DNA of 64,000 nt from G963665815 sp942492065 (GTDB lineage: Bacteria; Cloacimonadota; Cloacimonadia; Cloacimonadales; JAIOQZ01), in the NCBI GenBank assembly GCA_942492065.1, contig CALODV010000013.1, positions 806,001-870,000 of the forward strand, read 5' to 3'. A program made the position numbers and the translations under genes. The notes beneath the pieces were generated by a model, which was not told the DNA's origin, searched no databases, and saw only the letters and a list, made by a program, of their open reading frames with translations. Within the stretch, counting starts at the first letter, position 1, and each line of letters opens with the position of its first letter. Below, piece by piece: positions 45,573-55,478 of the stretch.

Positions 45573-45603
45573 AAAAAGGGGAGGATTTTTGATTATCCTC
45601 CCC
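45573..45603 (-). terminator. Terminator between the C25 peptidase and the caspase-like gene
   Basis: On the minus strand GGGGAGGAT, short loop, ATCCTCCCC, then TTTTT. The ATG of the caspase-like gene follows after ten bases. It may act as an attenuator. Confidence 0.85.
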
Positions 45604-45612
45604 ATATTATAT

Positions 45613-48600
45613 TTATTTAAGTAAGATCATTTTGTTAATGAACTTTTCTTTGCCAATTACAGTTTTGTAGAAATAAACACCGGATGCGGCTGATTTATTC
45701 TTGCTGTCTTTTCCGTACCAGGTAACTGAATGCTGACCCGAAGAATATACATCTTTCTCTATTGTTTTAACAAGTTCTCCCTTGATGTTATATACTTTTA
45801 CTTCAACCGGAGTATTGTCATTCTTCACTGAGAATTCGATTTTTGTTTCAGGATTGAACGGATTCGGATAGTTACCAATCACACTGTTTGAAAATCTTGA
45901 AACATCATTATCATCATTATCAACCATAATTGTTGTACCTATCAGATTCAAGTAATATACTGAATGCAACGGGTCATTGCTTTCTATATCAAGTTGAGCG
46001 TAGAATTCTCCTTCTGATTCAGGAGTATACTGTACTTTGACAATAATTGAGTCGCGATAATCAACAGAGAATTGCAGAGAATCTATAGAATTATCAGAAT
46101 CATCAAGAAGAGTAAATCCTGCATAATCACATGTTGCAAATCCTGTTAATGCAGCCAGTCCACGGTTATACATGATAATTTCCTCAACCACAGGTGTATT
46201 CAGTTCAGGCTGCACAAGTGTTACAGTTCTGGAATCAATGTCCATAGATGATACTCTGCCTTCTGCAAAAGCAGGGAAAGTAATATTATCAACCCAGGCA
46301 CAGTCACTACCGGAAGCAGTATATGCATCTTTCACATATTCCCATTTAAATGTCTTAAAACCACTTTCCACATCAAATATAGATTCACTCCATGGGATTT
46401 CTCCATCCCATCTGGCAATCTCATTGCCATCAATATAGAATATTAATTTATCATAATCATTATCCGGATCTTCTTCACAAGATACTTTTTTAAAGAAACT
46501 GATCTGTCCGGAATTAAGGATATTCAGGGTTACCGAAACTGAAGTTGTCTGACTGTCTGTTATTGGTCCTGACTTCATTGAGTAGCTTCCCTGATAAAAT
46601 GTTGACTGATCGATTATCCAATCCTGTGATCCCCCATGAAGCCAATTAAGTGAGCTGAAATCACCTTCTTCGAATCCTGCTATAGGTTGATCAACTGTAA
46701 TTACAAAGCTTTCGGATGAGATAACAGTATTGTTCTGATAACATACAAGGTATTGTTCAGACATGTATCCTGCTGGAGTGTCAGCATCAGTTGAGATTTC
46801 AAAAGTAAGGGTTGTGTTGCTTCCTGATGCAAGTTCCTGAATCTGAGTTTCCTGAGAATTAACAGTAATATTAGGTTCATTGTTTTCCAGTACTACTTCT
46901 ATATCTTCTGCTGAAACCCCACCGGTATTTTCTATTACAACTGAAATGTTTTCCGTTGAACCGGCATGTATGAGATTATCGGAACTTTCAATTGTAATAG
47001 ATGAAATTTCTATATTCTCTTTATAGACTGTGTATGTTCTGCTGGATGTCCAAGTTGAGTTAGATCCTGTAAGCGTGAAATTCAGAGTAAATGTATCTTC
47101 ATTATCGAAATCTCTTGATGCTCTGATTCTAATATTCTCAGATAGAGTAATTGTTTCATCGCTGTTTATAGTACCGATATTACTTATAGTTCCGTTTAAA
47201 ATCTGTATTGCAAGATTATCGCATGTTACTGCTACAGACTGCATATTATCACTGTCTGAACCAACATTCTTAAGTTCAACCTCAATATCAAAAGTTTCAC
47301 CTGCTGCAATTATGTTGTCACCATTATCTGATACTTCAGCACTTATAACTGATACATATGGTCCTGTTGGAGGAATAACTTCAACAGTTCCTCTATGGAT
47401 ATAATTATTTGGACTTGTAACATATATATCAAGAGTTACAGGTTCATCAAAACCACCGGTTAAATCAAGATCAGCCATTCCTGAGCCATCAGTTCTTACG
47501 CTTGTAATAACTTCATCACCGTTCATAAGGACAACATCAGATAATCCGGTTGGAACAAATATTGTGAGTGATTCATCATCCATGTTAATGCTTGAACTAT
47601 ATATAGGAGCATCAGTTCCCGGAAGGTCTGTCCAGACATATACTGAAGGATCACCGGAAATAGTCAATTCATTGAAACACCAGCGCATTCCTGAGTCTGA
47701 ATATGCTTGTGAGGCAGATTCAATTCTGGCGTCATTCAAAGCACCGCCAACAGTATGGATTCCTTCTCGTAAAAAAGCATCGAAGAACTGACGATCGTAA
47801 TACTGAGACGCACCGTCTGTTGATCCGGGTGCATACCATCCGTAACGTGAGTTTCCAACATAGATTGCACAACCATTGGCAATACTGGTAAACTTTTCGG
47901 AAATCGCATCATTATCATCAAAAGCACTGCTGTAACAGCCTTGAGAGAATAATATAAAATAACTGTGACTGATCCCGTTTGCTGTAAGCTGGTTATCAGT
48001 AACAGAGCCGTTATAAAACTTCATGTTGTATGTTGTAGTGGAGTGTCCAAGGTGATTAACAAGATTTACTCCGCTGTTAAGTGCGTTTCTAATTGTTGTT
48101 TCACCCCAATACTGATTTCTTTCATATAAGGTTGACACGTTGAAATCATTATCAAACCCACCGGTGTAATACCCATTATAGGAACCGCTGGTAACTATTT
48201 CATCTTTGTAGTCCCCACCCCATGTCTGAGGATTATTGTTAAGGCTTTCACCAACAGTAAGAGCATTAAGCAGGTCATTTATAACGGGAGCTGAATGATA
48301 TTTTATCTGCTTGTTAACGGCATTGCTGAGTTCAGTAGGGCTGTCAACTGTCAGTCTTCCTATTTCTACTTCCGGCATAAAGTCTGATTCTTCCGGTTCT
48401 CCCCATTTATTATCATTATCTTTGTTGAAGTCAGGTCCGTTTCCTGTCCCTACACTATCCAGAGCTGAGTAGTAATAATCTGCAGGGATATTGTAGTCTG
48501 TGGATTCACCTGTCGAACCGTAAAAACCTCTGTGAGGTACTGAACTTACATCACCAATCAGAATAACATATCGTGTATCGTGATTGCGATAATAATCATT

Positions 48601-49413
48601 TACACAATTTCTGATTTTCTCCTGATTATCCACACCCTGGTATTCAGAGTAAATATCTTCAACATATTTTATGATCGGACTATATCCCTGGGATACTTTG
48701 AAGTCATATAAATCCTGAAGACCGGAAGCTCCGTAAAAACTGTAAGAAGTTACTATCAGATATGTATGTATCTCTGTACGTTCATTAAGAACAACAGGAT
48801 ACCTGTCTGCTGCATCGGGATTGTCCACTGCAGTTTTGATATAATTTTTACCATCATATTTGTACATTTTTGAAAAAGCACCTGCAGACTCTCCGTCTTC
48901 TATCAGATCGATTTCAATATTGAGTTCAGAGCTGAAAAATACTGAACCTGTTCCCGGCTCATATCTAACAGGGTAAAGGTTTGTGATAAACACTGAAAAA
49001 CCTTTGTAATACTGTGTTGAGTATGTAGTATGCATTTTTTCAGGATAGATTTTATCAGAACCGTAGACTTCTGCATTCGGTTCATCAAACTTAAACACCT
49101 CATCTGAACCAATTCTATATTGTCGTTGTGATGGATAAATCTTTACATTTTCCAGCAATAATTCTGTTTCCGGAGAGATAACTCTTATTGCTTCTGCTTT
49201 TGTTCCCGGAGGAAGCAGAATTTGTACCGGTAATACCGGAAGTTGAGGATGCCCGGGATTTGTCAGATATCTGGAGTTATCAAGAGATACTTTAGTGTAT
49301 CCATCTTTACTTTTAAACGTTGGAGCATCAAAATGATAGCTCATGCTAACTGTTTCTGCTGCAATCAGTGTAACAAAAATACACATGATTACGAAAATCA
49401 TTGTTTTTTTCAT
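45613..49413 (-). CDS. Secreted C25 (gingipain-type) peptidase with C-terminal sorting domain
   Basis: 1266 residues. Signal peptide, then an N-terminal propeptide-like region to about 215, and the C25 catalytic domain about 220-600 with His 457 (NHLGHSTTTYN) and Cys 493 (FSQGCYSSAFD). Ig-like and CARDB-like repeats (VSDNGDNIIAAGETFDIEVELKNVG) follow, then a jelly-roll-like domain near 935-1065 and, in the last ~90 residues, a sorting domain (NYPNPFNPETKIEFSV ... GVYFYKTVIG ... MILLK). The sorting domain directs type IX-like secretion in FCB bacteria. Prediction: a surface or secreted endopeptidase. No T9SS machinery gene is in the window. Confidence 0.93.
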   Translation of the reverse strand: MKKTMIFVIMCIFVTLIAAETVSMSYHFDAPTFKSKDGYTKVSLDNSRYLTNPGHPQLPVLPVQILLPPGTKAEAIRVISPETELLLENVKIYPSQRQYRIGSDEVFKFDEPNAEVYGSDKIYPEKMHTTYSTQYYKGFSVFITNLYPVRYEPGTGSVFFSSELNIEIDLIEDGESAGAFSKMYKYDGKNYIKTAVDNPDAADRYPVVLNERTEIHTYLIVTSYSFYGASGLQDLYDFKVSQGYSPIIKYVEDIYSEYQGVDNQEKIRNCVNDYYRNHDTRYVILIGDVSSVPHRGFYGSTGESTDYNIPADYYYSALDSVGTGNGPDFNKDNDNKWGEPEESDFMPEVEIGRLTVDSPTELSNAVNKQIKYHSAPVINDLLNALTVGESLNNNPQTWGGDYKDEIVTSGSYNGYYTGGFDNDFNVSTLYERNQYWGETTIRNALNSGVNLVNHLGHSTTTYNMKFYNGSVTDNQLTANGISHSYFILFSQGCYSSAFDDNDAISEKFTSIANGCAIYVGNSRYGWYAPGSTDGASQYYDRQFFDAFLREGIHTVGGALNDARIESASQAYSDSGMRWCFNELTISGDPSVYVWTDLPGTDAPIYSSSINMDDESLTIFVPTGLSDVVLMNGDEVITSVRTDGSGMADLDLTGGFDEPVTLDIYVTSPNNYIHRGTVEVIPPTGPYVSVISAEVSDNGDNIIAAGETFDIEVELKNVGSDSDNMQSVAVTCDNLAIQILNGTISNIGTINSDETITLSENIRIRASRDFDNEDTFTLNFTLTGSNSTWTSSRTYTVYKENIEISSITIESSDNLIHAGSTENISVVIENTGGVSAEDIEVVLENNEPNITVNSQETQIQELASGSNTTLTFEISTDADTPAGYMSEQYLVCYQNNTVISSESFVITVDQPIAGFEEGDFSSLNWLHGGSQDWIIDQSTFYQGSYSMKSGPITDSQTTSVSVTLNILNSGQISFFKKVSCEEDPDNDYDKLIFYIDGNEIARWDGEIPWSESIFDVESGFKTFKWEYVKDAYTASGSDCAWVDNITFPAFAEGRVSSMDIDSRTVTLVQPELNTPVVEEIIMYNRGLAALTGFATCDYAGFTLLDDSDNSIDSLQFSVDYRDSIIVKVQYTPESEGEFYAQLDIESNDPLHSVYYLNLIGTTIMVDNDDNDVSRFSNSVIGNYPNPFNPETKIEFSVKNDNTPVEVKVYNIKGELVKTIEKDVYSSGQHSVTWYGKDSKNKSAASGVYFYKTVIGKEKFINKMILLK

Positions 49414-49740
49414 TTATCCTTCCTCGTTGGTTTTCATACTTAACTATTTATAACAATATTGATTCCAATATTGGTGACCAATCAATAAATCATGTAAGTC
49501 TTTGTCAAATAAAAAGATTACATTATCTGTCATACAATTACATATTTGTTAGTATTGTTTAATATTAATAGCATTGCATACTTTGTGTACAGTACTTTAC
49601 AATCTCCTTTGACAAGTTAAGTTTTTTACATTTAACTCAATTGATCGACTAACTAAGCCATAAAGGAGCACATTTTTCATTAGAGAATATTCTTGACTGG
49701 AATGTATCGAATAGTGATATTTTCGTAACTGGAGGTTTAT
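49414..49740. other. Divergent intergenic region of the C25 peptidase and GNAT genes
   Basis: About 330 AT-rich bases with no coding frame. Promoters for both genes are expected. No repeat or structured RNA recognised. Confidence 0.4.
49693..49721 (+). promoter_or_regulatory. Probable sigma-70 promoter of the GNAT gene
   Basis: TTGACT, 17 bases, then GATATT, about 20 bases before the ATG at 49741. Confidence 0.4.
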
Positions 49741-50175
49741 ATGCATACTAATGATTCAGAAATAATAAGACTATCTCAGGCAACCATGAAATTTGCAGAA
49801 GAAGCAATGAGAAGGTTCAATTTGGATACGCTGGATCCTGAGAACCTGGTAGAATTTCTGATGAACCCCTCCAATATAGCATTAGCAGCAATAAATCATG
49901 GTGAAGTTACCGGATTTCTGTATGGATATATCCTGCCAAGACCCGACACAAAGAAACCAATGCTGTTCCTCTATTCAATAGATGTCTGCGAATCGCACAG
50001 AAAAAAAGGAATAGGTAAGCAGCTTGTTAACTCTTTTCTTGAAGCAGGTAAAGAATTAAATATGCTGAAAGCCTTTGTTGTTACTGAGGTTGATAACATT
50101 GCTGCAATAAATCTTTACGAATCTTGTGGTGGAAGGGGATTACGTAAAAATGACCTTTTATACTCATGGAACTGA
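49741..50175 (+). CDS. GNAT-family N-acetyltransferase
   Basis: 144 residues. The GNAT core is visible: ALAAINHGEVTGFLYGYIL, LFLYSIDVCESHRKKGIGKQLV (acetyl-CoA pyrophosphate loop R-x-x-G-x-G/A with RKKGIG) and FVVTEVDNIAAINLYESCGG. Sequence order is akin to AAC(3)-I-like acetyltransferases, but these motifs are common to many GNATs, so a resistance function should not be assumed. GGAGG before the ATG. Monocistronic. Confidence 0.88.
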   Translation: MHTNDSEIIRLSQATMKFAEEAMRRFNLDTLDPENLVEFLMNPSNIALAAINHGEVTGFLYGYILPRPDTKKPMLFLYSIDVCESHRKKGIGKQLVNSFLEAGKELNMLKAFVVTEVDNIAAINLYESCGGRGLRKNDLLYSWN

Positions 50176-50184
50176 TTATTTTTG

Positions 50185-50214
50185 AAAAAGGGCTGCAGAC
50201 AGAGTCAACAGCCC
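50185..50214 (-). terminator. Terminator of the PHP-glycosyltransferase gene
   Basis: On the minus strand GGGCTG, loop, CAGCCC, then TTTTTC, about 20 bases after the stop at 50233. It can also end the convergent GNAT transcript. Confidence 0.75.
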
Positions 50215-50232
50215 GGTTATGTCTATTCTACA

Positions 50233-52581
50233 CTAGTTAAACATAGTATCTATAAAGGATTCCCAGTTAGCAAACTCTCTGATATGAGCAACTGCTGTAT
50301 CACTCATCTTTTTGAGTTCTCCGTTATCTGATTTATTAATCATTTCTTCCATTTTGGTCTGCCATACATCTGAATCGGACTCCTTGATGATATATCCTGT
50401 TTCATTGTTGATAATAACTTCTTTAGGACCGCCAACATTACTGACCAGAGCAGGTAATCCGCATGCCTGAGCTTCTAAAAGAGACATTCCGAACGTGTCT
50501 GTTTCACTTGGGAACAGAAATAAGTCTGAGCCTGAGTAATAGTCTATCAGATAGTCTCTTTCAACTCTACCGGTATAAATAATTCTATCATGGCAGAATG
50601 TTTTCTCGTATTCTTCTTTATCAGGACCATCTCCAACTATAAACATATATATATCACTGTATTTTTCCGCAAGTTCTTCGAATGCTTTCAGAATCACATC
50701 AAGAGATTTATCTTTGGAAACTCTTCCGGTATAAATGAAGTAGAATCCAGGTTTAACATTATATTTGTTCTGCAGGAATATATCTGAATGCTTCCTTGGA
50801 TAGAAAGTGTTGAAATCCAAACCTCTTGGGAATAAATCCATTTTAGTTCTATCCAGACCGCAGTCTTCGAGAACATCCATATACGCAATTGAAGGAACAC
50901 GAATAAAATCCAGATTCCTGTAAAACCAAAGACAATAGTTTTCAATCAGTGTTGCCAGATTTTCATCAGGATACATTGCATACGCCTGATTTCTGAAATC
51001 TGTATGATAAACTCCGGTAACTGGTATATTGAAGAGCTTTCCTGCCAGCAGAGCGATAAGCCCTACAGGACCGGGAGTAGAAACGATTATGTTGTCCGGC
51101 TTAAACTCATAAATCTTCTTTATTGCCTTCAAAGATGATGGGATATTTATTGAAATTGTTGAATAATAAGGCAGGCTGAACTTGTGAATAGTTTCAAGCT
51201 GCATCAGATGATCCGACTCACCAACTGCTGATTCGGAGTGAACTATTTTTGCATTTATATCGTAGTCTTTCACTTTATCAAGCACTTTCAAGATTGTAAC
51301 TGCAACACCATTCAAATCTGTTATAGTATCAGTAAACCAGAGTGTTCTCTTTTTCCTTTTCTTTCTGTCAATATTAAATCTTTCCTGAGCTTCCTTGATA
51401 ATGTTTCTGTTTTTAAACATTACATGAATACTGCTGAAGAAAGGTAATGACAGGAAAACACTCGGGAATATAGAAGAGATATTCTTGATAAGCTTAAGAA
51501 TATTACCGTTCATCAAATCTTTTTCAAGAGACTGGAACACTGTTTTAAAGAAGGAATCAGCAATATCAGCTATTCTGTTGAATGTTATCTGCAGTCTGAT
51601 ATCAGTTGTCTGAGTTCTGTCTTTCTGGAGTTCTGCTACCAGATCAGTTACTCTCTGTTTGAACTCCTCATCGGCGTTCTTATTTGAATCATTTTTGAGC
51701 TTCTGAAGCTTTAATCTGTTGGTAATACTCATTTTCTTTTTATCGAATATGAAGTCTGTCAACTGAGCCAGCATTGATTTGGATATATTTTTACTTTTTG
51801 TTTTGTAGTGATCTATCCCAATTTTATAGATTGCAAATACCAGAGAATAGAAATCATTATGACGACCGTTTCCGGTAGTCTTTTTTGCTTTTATCTGGCT
51901 AAGCACTTCATCAATCGTTTGTGCTTCGCAATAAGTCCAGGTCTGCCCCAGAAACAACCCTGCATGGTCGTCTGATCCACCGGTATGCCCTTTAATCCAT
52001 GGAGTTTTCCCAAAAGGCTCTATATTATGTTTCTTCTGCAGTTCCCTGATTTTACTTTTATTAAGAGCTGAGATTATTTCCAGCCAGGACTCATTATTAA
52101 AATCGTTCCTTCCGCCATTGATAACTTCAAAGACATCAAACAGTAATATAAGCTTTTCCAGATGGTCAGTTGTTAATTTTCCGTTAACTGAGTATGTTGC
52201 ATGTGCCACAGAGTATGCAAGATCCTGTTCTTTGATATAATCCCTTAAGTGATAGATGTTAGTTCTTTTTTTCTGGATTTCATAAAATTGCGCTTCGTTA
52301 ATGCCGTAAATCAGAATATGGATTTTACAGCTGTCTTCCGGAAAATATGATGTCGCTTCTACACCGACAATTACTTCTTCCGGGTACTTAGCTTTCAGAA
52401 TCAAAGCACCTTCAATTTTGTTGTGATCAGTTATAGTAATAAAGTCCATACCACGGCTTTTCTGTTCCCTGTAAATATATTCAGGGTCAGTATAAGATTC
52501 TCCTGCACCAAGTCTCTGCAGGAACCATTCTGAAGGGTGTTCAGAATATTTAGAATGAACATGCAAATCAATCTTCGCCAT
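50233..52581 (-). CDS. PHP phosphoesterase-GT4 glycosyltransferase fusion protein
   Basis: 782 residues. The N-terminal ~230 residues form a PHP domain: KIDLHVHSKYSEH (His 7, His 9), DFITITDHN, VEATSYFPE, SVAHATYS and GGSDDHAG supply the metal ligands. A helical linker of about 180 residues follows. From about 410 a GT-B glycosyltransferase of family 4 occurs: TDTITDLNGVAVTILKVL, STPGPVGLIALLAGK, FIYTGRVSKDKSLDVILKAF and the E-x7-E motif in FPSETDTFGMSLLEAQACGLP. The domain order suggests linked phosphate removal and glycosyl transfer, for example in glycolipid synthesis. Reaction unknown. GAGGAGG before the ATG. Confidence 0.9.
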   Translation of the reverse strand: MAKIDLHVHSKYSEHPSEWFLQRLGAGESYTDPEYIYREQKSRGMDFITITDHNKIEGALILKAKYPEEVIVGVEATSYFPEDSCKIHILIYGINEAQFYEIQKKRTNIYHLRDYIKEQDLAYSVAHATYSVNGKLTTDHLEKLILLFDVFEVINGGRNDFNNESWLEIISALNKSKIRELQKKHNIEPFGKTPWIKGHTGGSDDHAGLFLGQTWTYCEAQTIDEVLSQIKAKKTTGNGRHNDFYSLVFAIYKIGIDHYKTKSKNISKSMLAQLTDFIFDKKKMSITNRLKLQKLKNDSNKNADEEFKQRVTDLVAELQKDRTQTTDIRLQITFNRIADIADSFFKTVFQSLEKDLMNGNILKLIKNISSIFPSVFLSLPFFSSIHVMFKNRNIIKEAQERFNIDRKKRKKRTLWFTDTITDLNGVAVTILKVLDKVKDYDINAKIVHSESAVGESDHLMQLETIHKFSLPYYSTISINIPSSLKAIKKIYEFKPDNIIVSTPGPVGLIALLAGKLFNIPVTGVYHTDFRNQAYAMYPDENLATLIENYCLWFYRNLDFIRVPSIAYMDVLEDCGLDRTKMDLFPRGLDFNTFYPRKHSDIFLQNKYNVKPGFYFIYTGRVSKDKSLDVILKAFEELAEKYSDIYMFIVGDGPDKEEYEKTFCHDRIIYTGRVERDYLIDYYSGSDLFLFPSETDTFGMSLLEAQACGLPALVSNVGGPKEVIINNETGYIIKESDSDVWQTKMEEMINKSDNGELKKMSDTAVAHIREFANWESFIDTMFN

Positions 52582-52833
52582 TCTACCTCCTCAATTAATA
52601 CATAAAATTAGTATTCGGGATTTTCTGTTTATTATAAGCTAATTGTTTAGAAATGGTTAAAACACGCCGGACAATCAACATAAACTACATAAGTGCACCT
52701 CATAATTCAACTGTATCCATCTGAATATACTTATGACGTTTAAATTCATTATTTCAAATATTTATTCTTCGGAAAGTTTACAAGTTGACATCTACTCATT
52801 TTTCAACATCTTTTGGCTGTCAAAGGAGGAAGT

Positions 52834-54165
52834 ATGAAAATACTAGTGACATTACTATTTATTACCTGTATGTTTTCAGCACTATTCGGAAGTATTGGTA
52901 TACCGAATAACAAACTGAATATAATCAAAAACTACAGACTGAAGAACTGGGATATCTCGAAATTTGATCTGGATTTATCTGCAGCCGGTGATTTAACCGA
53001 TAGCAATGTAGACACCAAAAACTTACAGCTCAACCTTGATCCTTACTATGAAAGGTTAATTGAGTCAGACAAAAGAACTTTCACATTCAATAATGATTTT
53101 TCCACAAATTATGATCTGTCAAAATACGAAACAGGCTCTGTTGAATCTAATGGAAACCGGATTAGTTTCTCAGATGACATGTATACCTCCTGGAGAATGT
53201 ATTTTTCAGACTTATTCAGCATCAAAACATCTGCGTTGATATCAGCTGTTTATACAAATGATCGTAGTGATGATAAAGATGAAATAAACGGTGACAGCAA
53301 TGAGTTATATGAAAGTACAAGACTACAGGGCACTGTTTTTCTGGGTTTTGGTATTGGCAGAATATACAATGTAACGCCTGTAATTCGGGCTTTGAGAATC
53401 AATGAAAGAATGAAGGAAATGGGCAAGCAGGAATTAAGCAGCGAAGAAATAGAAGATGTTGCTTTTCTGATTTCCAGAGAAGATGACTATGATTTTTATT
53501 TTCAGCGACCTGATAAATTTTTCTGGAGAGATATCTCCGGAAAAACTCATGGGAAGTTAGATAACATGACTGTTCTTGAATACGAGTACATGAAAGAATC
53601 TATGCTTGAGAATATTGGTCACAGATATGAAGGGATTGCTTTTGATGCAGGACTTTCATTATACAGATATACTAAAAGGGATTACGAGCGTTCTGATTCA
53701 TTATTCAGCAATGATAGAACAGAAAACTTTCGCTTTGGACCAAGTATAAACTTCGATTATTATAACAACCTGACAACTTCTTTGCAGATAGGTTTTACCT
53801 ACAGTGCAGATATGGGTTTTGATACAATGACCGATGATGAACTGAATGAGTACTTCACTAACTATATCGGGGCTGAAGTCTTATACAACATAACAGACAG
53901 ATTATTGTTTACAAATAATATAAATTATACTTTCACGCAGTACTCAGACAAGATATTTGATATTGATTTATTTGAGAATGATGACAGTGATAACTCAAAC
54001 TTATATGTCAGCTCAAATCTGAACTATATGATTTTGGATAAAGTAGACTTGTTTGCAGGGCTTTATCTTCAGAACAGAAATGACATTCAATCCTCAACAT
54101 TCAGAACCGGGATCAATACAGGTGTCAGAGTTTATCTTTTTGACAGAATATACAGGGGGAAATAA
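52834..54165 (+). CDS. Predicted outer-membrane beta-barrel protein, tandem paralogue 1
   Basis: 443 residues from ATG at 52834, chosen because AAAGGAGG lies four bases upstream. Signal peptide (MKILVTLLFITCMFSALFG). The mature chain begins SIGIPNNKLNIIKNYRLKNWD and consists of alternating beta strands with aromatic ends (FRFGPSINFDYYNNLTTSLQIGFTYS) down to a terminal GVRVYLFDR. A middle motif VFLGFGIGRIYNVTPVIRALRINER is shared with the next gene. No known family. Stop and next start overlap by one base. Confidence 0.7.
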   Translation: MKILVTLLFITCMFSALFGSIGIPNNKLNIIKNYRLKNWDISKFDLDLSAAGDLTDSNVDTKNLQLNLDPYYERLIESDKRTFTFNNDFSTNYDLSKYETGSVESNGNRISFSDDMYTSWRMYFSDLFSIKTSALISAVYTNDRSDDKDEINGDSNELYESTRLQGTVFLGFGIGRIYNVTPVIRALRINERMKEMGKQELSSEEIEDVAFLISREDDYDFYFQRPDKFFWRDISGKTHGKLDNMTVLEYEYMKESMLENIGHRYEGIAFDAGLSLYRYTKRDYERSDSLFSNDRTENFRFGPSINFDYYNNLTTSLQIGFTYSADMGFDTMTDDELNEYFTNYIGAEVLYNITDRLLFTNNINYTFTQYSDKIFDIDLFENDDSDNSNLYVSSNLNYMILDKVDLFAGLYLQNRNDIQSSTFRTGINTGVRVYLFDRIYRGK

Positions 54166-55454
54166 TGCGAAGAATAATATTTTTAATCATAATAGTGATA
54201 CTTGCATCAAATCTCCTTTCAGAATCTACCGGTATACCTGACAGTAAGTTTGAATTGATGAAGAACTACAGATTAGGCAGCTGGGGATATAAATCCTGTG
54301 ATTTAGATTTTGATCTGAACGGCAGAATTGATAATACAAGTTTTCAAAGAAACTCTGTTGATTTTGGTTTTGATCCGTATTTCGATTTTTATATGGAAAA
54401 TGATAATATCACGATGAAATTTGATAATAATAATACCTATACATTCGGCTACAATTATTCAGATCATAGAGCAGAGCAGTTCAGCAATAGTATTAGTACA
54501 TCAAACGTAGTGACCTTAAAATACTATTATCAGCCAAATCTGTTTGTTAATATGGGTACAAAAGCAGCAATATACTATAGGAGTTCGAAATCATACACTG
54601 AAGGGCTGAGTGATAATCTCAGGGAAACCTTTAATCCCAGAGCAACAAGTAATTTTGGTTTTGGTTTCGGAAGATTATATGATATTTATCCAATGATCAG
54701 AGCATTAAGGATGAATGAACGAGTTAATTCATTGGGAAAAGGCATTAATCTGACAAATACTGAGGTTGCAGATGTAGCCCATGCTATTGCTCAATCCGGT
54801 TCAGTAGTTTTTATGAGACCTGAATTACCTTATTGGTCACATATTGCAAGCTCTGCAAACGGTAAGCTGGATAATCTGAGTATGTTTGATTATGAGTATG
54901 TGAAAGATGCTCTTCTGGAAAACATTTTTAACAGATATCAAGGATATGATGTATCTTTCAATCTAAATGTTACCAGAAATTATCAAAAAAGATATTCTGA
55001 AAATCCTCTACCGGCAACATACACCAGGGATCAGACAGACCTTGCTCCTGAAATTTATTTCAGATGGTATAACAACTTTTCAACTTCATTCATGGCTGGA
55101 TTTGAACAGGAATTTTCATACCGATTTAATGATTATGATGATCAGAATAACTATGAGTTGTTTAATACACAGTCAACCCTGTTGTTTTCTTATAATATCA
55201 ATGACAGGTTATTATTGGCTAATACAACTATATTCAGCTATAATAAAAGCTATCTGGATAAGACTTTCGGTAAGTATGAAGAACATACCGTTTCTAATAA
55301 GTCCAGTTTTACTTATCAGATTATTGATCAATTATATTACTATGTCGACTTAAATATCAGTAATTACAATACTAACAAATTAAAATATTCAGATAGATTC
55401 AATACCGGGATCTACACAGGACTGAGCTTCAATCTGTTCAGAAAGATGAACTGA
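54165..55454 (+). CDS. Predicted outer-membrane beta-barrel protein, tandem paralogue 2
   Basis: 429 residues. Overlaps the previous gene as TAATG, so translation is coupled. Signal peptide, then STGIPDSKFELMKNYRLGSWG, close to the start of paralogue 1. It repeats the shared middle block (FGFGFGRLYDIYPMIRALRMNER ... KLDNLSMFDYEYVKDALLENIFNRYQG) followed by barrel-like strands. Duplicate pair, likely forming a heteromeric outer-membrane complex. Function unknown. A terminator follows. Confidence 0.7.
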   Translation: MRRIIFLIIIVILASNLLSESTGIPDSKFELMKNYRLGSWGYKSCDLDFDLNGRIDNTSFQRNSVDFGFDPYFDFYMENDNITMKFDNNNTYTFGYNYSDHRAEQFSNSISTSNVVTLKYYYQPNLFVNMGTKAAIYYRSSKSYTEGLSDNLRETFNPRATSNFGFGFGRLYDIYPMIRALRMNERVNSLGKGINLTNTEVADVAHAIAQSGSVVFMRPELPYWSHIASSANGKLDNLSMFDYEYVKDALLENIFNRYQGYDVSFNLNVTRNYQKRYSENPLPATYTRDQTDLAPEIYFRWYNNFSTSFMAGFEQEFSYRFNDYDDQNNYELFNTQSTLLFSYNINDRLLLANTTIFSYNKSYLDKTFGKYEEHTVSNKSSFTYQIIDQLYYYVDLNISNYNTNKLKYSDRFNTGIYTGLSFNLFRKMN

Positions 55455-55478
55455 TCAAGAGGAAACTTTCTATCAAGA

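Noticed and set aside
49741..50175. Aminoglycoside 3-N-acetyltransferase (resistance gene)
   Set aside because: Only general GNAT motifs are shared; the context is not a resistance cassette.
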